A DNA stretch of 64,000 nucleotides from Vibrio cortegadensis (GTDB lineage Bacteria; Pseudomonadota; Gammaproteobacteria; Enterobacterales; Vibrionaceae): NCBI RefSeq assembly GCF_024347395.1, contig NZ_AP025472.1:186001-250000 (forward strand). The letters are read 5' to 3'. Positions 58,985-64,000 of the stretch are shown here, piece by piece (the stretch's first letter is position 1; the number at the start of each line of letters is the position of its first letter). A model generated the notes under the pieces. The model was not told the DNA's origin and ran no database searches. It worked only from the letters and a program-made list of their open reading frames with translations. The position numbers and the translations under genes are program-made.

Positions 58985-59872
58985 ATGGGATATACACACG
59001 CAGGCCATATCGACGCCTTAAATCAGAATATTGCCGAACTTTCTGACAACATCAATGTGTCATTTGAGTTTTTTCCACCAAGCAGTGAAAAAATGGAAGA
59101 AACCTTATGGAACTCTGTCCATCGATTAAAGACTCTTCAACCTAAATTTGTCTCAGTTACTTATGGTGCCAATTCTGGCGAGCGAGATCGTACTCACTCG
59201 ATTATCAAAGAGATCAAAGATCAAACTGGATTGGTCGCAGCCCCTCACTTGACCTGTATTGATGCAAGTCGTGAAGAGTTAATCAATATTGCAGACGATT
59301 ACTGGAACAATGGCATTAAAAGCATTGTGGCACTGCGTGGTGATATTCCTGCAGGTGGCGGTGCGCCTGACATGTACGCATCAGACTTAGTGAAACTGCT
59401 TAAATCTCAGCATGATTTTGATATCTCAGTTGCGGCTTTTCCTGAAGTTCACCCAGAGGCGAAAAGTGCTCAAGCGGATTTGATTAACTTAAAGCGTAAA
59501 GTGGATGCAGGTGCCGATCGTGCCATTACTCAATTCTTCTTTGATGTAGAGAGTTACTTACGTTTTCGTGACCGCTGCGTGGCGGCAGGCATTGATGCTG
59601 AAATTGTGCCGGGCATTCTACCTGTTTCCAACTTTAAGCAAGCATCACGCTTTGCTGCGATGAATAACGTAAAAGTACCAGGCTGGATGGCACAGCAGTT
59701 TAACGGTTTAGACGATGATCCTACGACACGACAACTCGTTGGTGCCAGTCAAGCGATTGATATGGTGAGAACACTAAGCCGAGAAGGGGTGAAAGATTTT
59801 CACTTTTATACTCTGAATCGAGCTGAAATGACCTATGCGCTTTGCCATACACTTGGCGTGCGTCCTGCTTAA
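58985..59872 (+). CDS. metF: 5,10-methylenetetrahydrofolate reductase
   Basis: 295 residues from ATG 58985, which has AGGGAGAG upstream and aligns with the E. coli start; a GTG at 58955 would add ten residues without support. FAD enzyme giving 5-methyl-THF for methionine synthase. Seen: DALNQNIAELSDNINVSFEFFPPSSEKMEETLW with the catalytic Glu in FEFFPP, SVTYGANSGERDRTHSII, APHLTCIDASREEL, VALRGDIPAGGG (FAD region), FPEVHPEAKSAQADL, ITQFFFDVESYLRFRDRC and HFYTLNRAEMTYALCHTLGVRP. Full length. Confidence 0.98.
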   Translation: MGYTHAGHIDALNQNIAELSDNINVSFEFFPPSSEKMEETLWNSVHRLKTLQPKFVSVTYGANSGERDRTHSIIKEIKDQTGLVAAPHLTCIDASREELINIADDYWNNGIKSIVALRGDIPAGGGAPDMYASDLVKLLKSQHDFDISVAAFPEVHPEAKSAQADLINLKRKVDAGADRAITQFFFDVESYLRFRDRCVAAGIDAEIVPGILPVSNFKQASRFAAMNNVKVPGWMAQQFNGLDDDPTTRQLVGASQAIDMVRTLSREGVKDFHFYTLNRAEMTYALCHTLGVRPA

Positions 59873-59960
59873 GTTCACGTCCAAGCTAAAGTTCATGTCC
59901 AAGCTAAAGTTTACGTTTAGCTTAGGTTTACATCCAACTTAGGTCTACATCCAATTATAG
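59872..59960 (+). repeat. 18-bp degenerate tandem array starting at the metF stop
   Basis: Units AGTTCACGTCCAAGCTAA (59872), AGTTCATGTCCAAGCTAA (59890), AGTTTACGTTTAGCTTAG (59908), then GTTTACATCCAACTTAG and GTCTACATCCAATTATAG. The first base is the last base of the stop codon; units diverge with distance from the gene. A purine-rich stretch with GATAGA/GATAAA motifs follows to 60030. Confidence 0.88.
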
Positions 59961-60036
59961 CTTATAGGTACTGTTTTAGCGGATAGATATAGAGATAAAG
60001 ATAGAAATAGAGACTAAAGCTGAAGGGAACAGAAAT

Positions 60037-60072
60037 AGAAAAGGGTTAGTGCAAATGCATTAACCCTTTTTG
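60037..60072. terminator. Bidirectional terminator between metF and aphA
   Basis: AAAAGGGTTAGTGCA pairs with TGCATTAACCCTTTT (one G-T pair, 2-nt loop), with U-tracts in both directions. Serves convergent metF and aphA. Confidence 0.88.
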
Positions 60073-60100
60073 GTATTTACTTCAATGAACTGATTTGAAC

Positions 60101-60640
60101 TTACGCCATTGCGCCTAATTCAGCTATTACTTCATCAGCCCATGATACCCATGCTTCGCGAATAACAAGGTTACGGCGAAGTGTTAGACGCTCTAAACGA
60201 GCTTGCTTATCTAGAGACGCTGGTGTTGCGTAGTAAGCCGCTTCGATCTCTTTGTAATGCGCTACAAGTTTACGAGATTCTTCAACCAACTCTGTTAGTT
60301 GTGCATGATACGCTGTTGAAGGTTGTACAGCGCATGCCATCAGCTTAGCAGAGAACTCATCACGAACGGTTGGATGAGCGGTAGGTTGATCAAACCATGC
60401 ACCAAGTGCACCACGACCAGCATCTGTGATTGAGTAAACTTTACGGTCGGGTTTACCTTCCTGCGGTTCTAAAACACATGTAACTAGCTCGTTCTGAGCC
60501 ATTTTGTTTAGTTCACGGTAAACTTGTTGGTGGCTTGCTTTCCAAAAGTAACCGATGCTTGCAGAAAATTCTTTGGTGATATCGTAACCGGTTGCGTCGC
60601 GAGTACTTAAAACGGTTAAGATTACGTGTGGTAATGACAT
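60101..60640 (-). CDS. aphA: PadR-family quorum-sensing and virulence regulator AphA
   Basis: 179 residues from ATG 60640 (MSLPHVILTVLSTRDATGYD), equal to V. cholerae AphA; an in-frame ATG at 60661 would add seven residues. Low-cell-density master regulator in Vibrio: PadR winged helix with a C-terminal antiparallel coiled coil for dimerisation. Seen: ITKEFSASIGYFWKASHQQVYRELNKM (DNA-reading helices), VLEPQEGKPDRKVYSIT (wing), QPTAHPTVRDEFSAKLMAC, and EESRKLVAHYKEIEAAYYATPASLDKQARLERLTLRRNLVIREAWVSWADE. In studied vibrios it is activated by Qrr sRNAs and repressed by LuxR/HapR. Confidence 0.97.
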   Translation of the reverse strand: MSLPHVILTVLSTRDATGYDITKEFSASIGYFWKASHQQVYRELNKMAQNELVTCVLEPQEGKPDRKVYSITDAGRGALGAWFDQPTAHPTVRDEFSAKLMACAVQPSTAYHAQLTELVEESRKLVAHYKEIEAAYYATPASLDKQARLERLTLRRNLVIREAWVSWADEVIAELGAMA

Positions 60641-60944
60641 GTCTTCAATCCAAATGGTCAATAAACTAACAAATTCGCTTAAACTTCAAGAGTGCTTCTA
60701 ATGGCACGTATTTGTAATTATGTTTAAGCGACTCCAACCTTATAAATAGTTGGTACTGTCACCTTGAAAAGCCGTTTATCACCTAGGTTGGTATGAGTAC
60801 ATACCAATAAGCTGCGGAAATATTTTGATTAGAGTGCTTTCGCAGCGGAGAGGTAGTATATCTAAATAATAAGCATAAAGTAGAATAGCCGGACAAAATA
60901 ACCCAAAAAACTGACAAAATACTCAATAGTGGAATTTAAAAGAA
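60641..60944 (-). promoter_or_regulatory. aphA upstream region with structured leader and inverted repeat
   Basis: About 300 bp of control region. Inverted repeat TTGGTATG (60788) - AGTA - CATACCAA (60800). A second, CCAAC (60734) with GTTGG (60748), lies nearer the gene. In the sense strand, CTAGGTGA (60786-60779) is complementary to the TCACCTAG core of Vibrio Qrr sRNAs, so it is a candidate pairing site if the transcript begins upstream of it. No open frame of note. Confidence 0.5.
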
Positions 60945-60974
60945 TAAAAGGCCGCACGTGGCGACCTTTTTGTC
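60945..60974 (-). terminator. Intrinsic terminator after ppc
   Basis: On the minus strand AAAGGTCGC (60969-60961) pairs with GCGGCCTTT (60955-60947), one G-T pair, followed by TATTCTTTT. It is 22 bp past the ppc stop. Confidence 0.8.
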
Positions 60975-60996
60975 TCGTTTGTAGAGGTTTTAACTG

Positions 60997-63627
60997 CTAT
61001 CCAGTGTTTCGCATTCCGGCTGCAATACCCGCAATTGTCACCATTAATGCCTCTTCGAGTTCAGGCTGTGGTGTTTCTGACTGACGAGTACGGTACAGCA
61101 GCTCGGCTTGAAGCATGTTCAATGGCTCAACGTAGATGTTACGTAAACGAATGGATTCTAATCCCCACGGGTCGCTTTGCATCAAGTTCTCGTTGTTCTC
61201 TACGTTCAATACCGCTTTGATATCTTTCTGCAGTTGCTCACGTAGACGATCACCCAGTGGAATGAGTGATTCATCCACTAAACGTTGGTCATAGTAACGA
61301 GAAATTTCGATGTTACATTTCGAGTAAACCATTTCCAGCATACCAAGACGAGTCGAGAAGAATGGCCATTCGCGGCACATATCTTCTAAAAGCGCTTGAT
61401 GGCCTTTATCGATAGAGTATTGGATTGCTTCACCTGCGCCTAACCAAGCTGGTAATACTAAGCGGTTTTGGCTCCATGAGAAAATCCATGGGATGGCACG
61501 TAGGCTTTCAACGCCGCCTTTCGGGTTACGTTTTGCAGGGCGTGAACCTAGCGGTAATTTACCTAATTCTAACTCTGGTGTCGCAGAGCGGAAGTAAGGA
61601 ACAAAATCAGGTTCACCACGAACGATATGACGATAAGCTTCGCATGACACTTCTGACAATACATCCATCAGATCGTACCATTCTTGTTTTGGCTCTGGTG
61701 GTGGCAGAAGATTCGCTTCTAAAATCGCACTCGCATAGATATTGAAACTGTTTACAGCAACATCAGGCAAACCAAGTTTGAAGCGGATCATTTCACCTTG
61801 TTCAGTCACACGTAAACCGCCTTTCAAGCTTTTTGGTGGCTGAGACAATAGTGCAGCATGCGCAGGAGCGCCGCCACGGCCAACCGTACCACCACGGCCA
61901 TGGAATAAGGTCAGCTCGATATCCGCATCTTCACTGATTTTCACTAACGATTCCATCGCACGATATTGCGCCCAACCCGCAGACATGACACCAGCATCTT
62001 TAGCTGAATCAGAATAACCTATCATCACCATTTGGTGGTTTTGGATGAAACCGCGATACCAATCGATAGAGTAAAGTTGCTTCATGACCTCTTCAGAGTT
62101 ATTCAAATCGTCAAGGGTTTCAAACAGTGGGCAAACATCCATGCGGAATTCACAGCCACTCTCTTGAAGAAGTAAATGCACGGCTAATACATCTGAAGCG
62201 GTACGAGCCATCGAGATCACATAAGCACCAAACGCTTCGCGTGATTGAGACGCAACGATTTGGCAAGTATCCAGAACCTCTTTTACCTGCTCTGATGGTT
62301 GCCAATCTCGTGGTAGTAATGGGCGTTTTGAACTTAGCTCGTTCACGAGGAACGAGATCTTGTCTTGTTCGCTCCAGTGCGCGTAATCACCAATGCCGAG
62401 GTAGCGAGTCAGTTCCGACAGTACATCTGAGTGGCGCGTGCTCTCTTGACGAATGTCTAGGCGAACGAGGTGAACCCCAAAGGCTTTGATGCGACGTAAG
62501 GTATCGAGTAGTGAACCTCCCGCAATCACATTCATGCCACACTCTTGCAGAGATTGGTAACACGCAAACAGCGGTTCCCATAGCTCATCAACGTGCTCAA
62601 GAATCGCTTTGTTTGGCACCTCTTTACCGTTAATTTTCGCTTCAAGCACTTCGATAGTGTCTTGCAGTAGTGTGCGGATGCGTTTCAAAATGGCACGGTA
62701 AGGTTCGTGCTCATCATTAGCTAATTGACGAACGGTATCATTGCACTTAGTCATTGATAGTTCGCTGATCAGCTCTTGAATATCGCCAAGATAAAGATCG
62801 GCGGCTTTCCAGCGAGATAGAAGTAGAACTTCACGCGTGATTGAGTGAGTCACAAATGGGTTACCATCGCGATCGCCACCCATCCATGATGAGAAATGCA
62901 CAGGGCGAGCATCAATCGGTAGACCTTCGCCAAGATAACCCGTTACGCGCTCATCGAGTTCACGTAGGAATTCCGGTACCGCTTCCCACAGTGAATTTTC
63001 AACCACAGCAAAGCCCCATTTAGCTTCATCTAATGGTGTAGGTCGCTGCTTACGAATGACATCAGAGTGCCAACCTTGAGCGATTAATTGCTCTAAGCGA
63101 CGTTCTGTTTTATGACGCTCTTTAGAAGAGAGATCGCTCAGTTCTAGTTTTGATAAACACTCATTGGTTTTGACCAGTTTATTGATCATGGTTCGACGAG
63201 TGATTTCTGTTGGGTGTGCGGTGAGTACGAGCTCAATATTTAAATCTCGAACCGCTTGCGCTGCATCTAACTTGCTAATTTTATTTTGAGTTAATTTTGA
63301 GAATAGCGAGTTAATGGCGTCGGGTTCACATACATGTTCTTCGCAGTGGCGTGAAATTGTATGGTATTGCTCTGCCATATTGGTCAGATTAAGAAATTGG
63401 TTAAAAGCGCGCGCTACTGGAGTCAGTTGCTCATTTGGCAGATTCTTGATCTCTTCAATAAGAGCGTCGCGATCGGCTTGATTCCCTGCTCGAGCGGATT
63501 TAGAAAGCTTACGGATAGTCTCTACTTTCTCTAGAATAATGTCACCATGAGCTTCTTGAATAGTGTTACCTAACAAGCGGCCCAACATGCTCACGTTGCT
63601 TTTGAGCGCGGCGTATTTTTCGTTCAT
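60997..63627 (-). CDS. ppc: Phosphoenolpyruvate carboxylase
   Basis: 876 residues from ATG 63627 (MNEKYAALKSNVSMLGRLLG), which has AGGA 5 nt upstream and aligns with E. coli Ppc (883); ATG codons at 63633 and 63660 are less well placed. Fixes bicarbonate on PEP to replenish oxaloacetate. Seen: VLTAHPTEITRRTMINK with catalytic His (about 135-150), GGDRDGNPFVT, VRLDIRQESTRHSDVL, MIGYSDSAKDAG, FHGRGGTVGRGGAPAHAALLSQPP (about 570-595) and the C-terminal MRNTG. No gaps in the core motifs. Confidence 0.98.
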   Translation of the reverse strand: MNEKYAALKSNVSMLGRLLGNTIQEAHGDIILEKVETIRKLSKSARAGNQADRDALIEEIKNLPNEQLTPVARAFNQFLNLTNMAEQYHTISRHCEEHVCEPDAINSLFSKLTQNKISKLDAAQAVRDLNIELVLTAHPTEITRRTMINKLVKTNECLSKLELSDLSSKERHKTERRLEQLIAQGWHSDVIRKQRPTPLDEAKWGFAVVENSLWEAVPEFLRELDERVTGYLGEGLPIDARPVHFSSWMGGDRDGNPFVTHSITREVLLLSRWKAADLYLGDIQELISELSMTKCNDTVRQLANDEHEPYRAILKRIRTLLQDTIEVLEAKINGKEVPNKAILEHVDELWEPLFACYQSLQECGMNVIAGGSLLDTLRRIKAFGVHLVRLDIRQESTRHSDVLSELTRYLGIGDYAHWSEQDKISFLVNELSSKRPLLPRDWQPSEQVKEVLDTCQIVASQSREAFGAYVISMARTASDVLAVHLLLQESGCEFRMDVCPLFETLDDLNNSEEVMKQLYSIDWYRGFIQNHQMVMIGYSDSAKDAGVMSAGWAQYRAMESLVKISEDADIELTLFHGRGGTVGRGGAPAHAALLSQPPKSLKGGLRVTEQGEMIRFKLGLPDVAVNSFNIYASAILEANLLPPPEPKQEWYDLMDVLSEVSCEAYRHIVRGEPDFVPYFRSATPELELGKLPLGSRPAKRNPKGGVESLRAIPWIFSWSQNRLVLPAWLGAGEAIQYSIDKGHQALLEDMCREWPFFSTRLGMLEMVYSKCNIEISRYYDQRLVDESLIPLGDRLREQLQKDIKAVLNVENNENLMQSDPWGLESIRLRNIYVEPLNMLQAELLYRTRQSETPQPELEEALMVTIAGIAAGMRNTG

Positions 63628-63908
63628 TGTCATCCTGCCTCGTAAATTAATTACATCCATTGTTCCTTGTTAAGTACACAATCTAGCGAAAAGTGCTGTA
63701 TGTAGTCAAATAAAGCAGACTAAGTTTGCAATTATTAACTGCAACGATGAAATGGGCTGGGAATTCTATTCATTTTCACTACCGAGGTGAAAATTTATTA
63801 CATAATCGGGAGTTAGTAAGCTCAAAGTGAGATGAATCCACTCACTTTGGCTTAAAAATCGAAATTATATAGAAGCGAACAATGTCATTTAGAGGCGCAT
63901 GGAAAGGT
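63628..63908. other. Gap between argE and ppc with a hairpin
   Basis: 281 bp holding the ppc promoter. CAAAGTGAG (63823) pairs with CTCACTTTG (63841), extended by AAGC/GCTT (63818-63853); no U-tract, so it may be a weak terminator or mRNA end of argE. Nothing else recognised. Confidence 0.5.
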
Positions 63909-64000
63909 TTAGATACAATATTTATTCATCGCTTTAGACAAAATATTAATTGTAGGGTCAATAAAATCTAAACTAAGAAACTCGTCAGGTTGGTGCGCTT
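63909..64000 (-). CDS. argE: Acetylornithine deacetylase, C-terminal 29 residues only
   Basis: The minus-strand frame entering from the right edge reads AHQPDEFLSLDFIDPTINIL and ends NKYCI before TAA (63909-63911). A-H-Q-P-D-E-(Y/F)-L is the conserved end of ArgE, which deacetylates N-acetylornithine in arginine synthesis. Position next to ppc fits Vibrio, where argE is read towards ppc and divergently from argCBFGH. The first two bases at the window edge belong to an incomplete codon. Confidence 0.88.
   Translation of the reverse strand, partial: AHQPDEFLSLDFIDPTINILSKAMNKYCI

Noticed and set aside
1..64000. tRNA, rRNA or CRISPR arrays
   Set aside because: None could be recognised on either strand by eye; subtle small RNAs cannot be excluded.

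Overview
The window is chromosomal DNA of a Vibrio-type gammaproteobacterium. Evidence: a near-textbook AphA quorum-sensing regulator, the Vibrio/enteric order priA-cytR-ftsN-hslVU-menA-rraA-zapB-glpX, metJ/metBL/metF with MetJ operators, and ppc followed by argE. The polysaccharide locus lies between hldD (gmhD) and a metallo-beta-lactamase RNA-processing-type gene (rjg), the usual borders of the Vibrio O-antigen/capsule locus. The species cannot be fixed from sequence alone.

Layout. (1) 1-5.5 kb, minus strand: 3' truncated hldD, then yjbE-F-G-H, an envelope/exopolysaccharide secretion operon related to the group 4 capsule genes gfcABCD. (2) 5.5-33.4 kb, plus strand: the O-antigen/capsule operon. 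It starts with a JUMPStart/ops element (RfaH loading site), then a Wzi-like protein, a Wza-like SLBB exporter, Wzz, WecB and WecC (UDP-ManNAcA), Wzx, a pyruvyl transferase, Wzy and an O-acyltransferase. A pile of nested ISAs1/IS1358-type elements follows (18.0-20.7 kb). Then come two glycosyltransferases, an amidotransferase/HisH/HisF trio, a fused two-domain oxidoreductase, an intrinsic terminator, a heparinase II/III-family protein, a WbuB-like glycosyltransferase, ManC and a phosphomannomutase. The stretch from 13.6 to 24 kb is visibly AT-rich. WecA follows convergently. (3) 34.6-43.5 kb: rjg and an alpha/beta hydrolase, a large lipoprotein, tpiA, small enzymes and regulators, glpX. (4) 43.9-52.8 kb: zapB, rraA, menA, hslU, hslV (sigma32-type promoter), ftsN, cytR, priA, rpmE. 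(5) 53-64 kb: a short malic enzyme, metJ | metB-metL, metF, aphA, ppc and the 3' end of argE.

How it fits together. WecA would load GlcNAc-1-P on undecaprenyl phosphate. Three glycosyltransferases plus UDP-ManNAcA and GDP-Man suggest a repeat unit of about four sugars, decorated by pyruvate, acyl and probably acetamidino groups. Wzx/Wzy/Wzz polymerise it, and the Wza/Wzi-like proteins suggest a surface capsule form. No Wzc kinase or Wzb phosphatase is present, and no dehydratase/aminotransferase set that would make the usual amidotransferase substrate.

Most notable: the amidotransferase/HisH/HisF plus two-domain oxidoreductase plus heparinase-like cassette, which has no obvious substrate and is split by a strong terminator; a HisF lacking catalytic Asp11; G8 and G7 tracts in the O-acyltransferase gene; 15-bp repeats that multiply start codons of yjbG; serially nested IS ends; and degenerate tandem arrays just after the stop codons of several unrelated genes.
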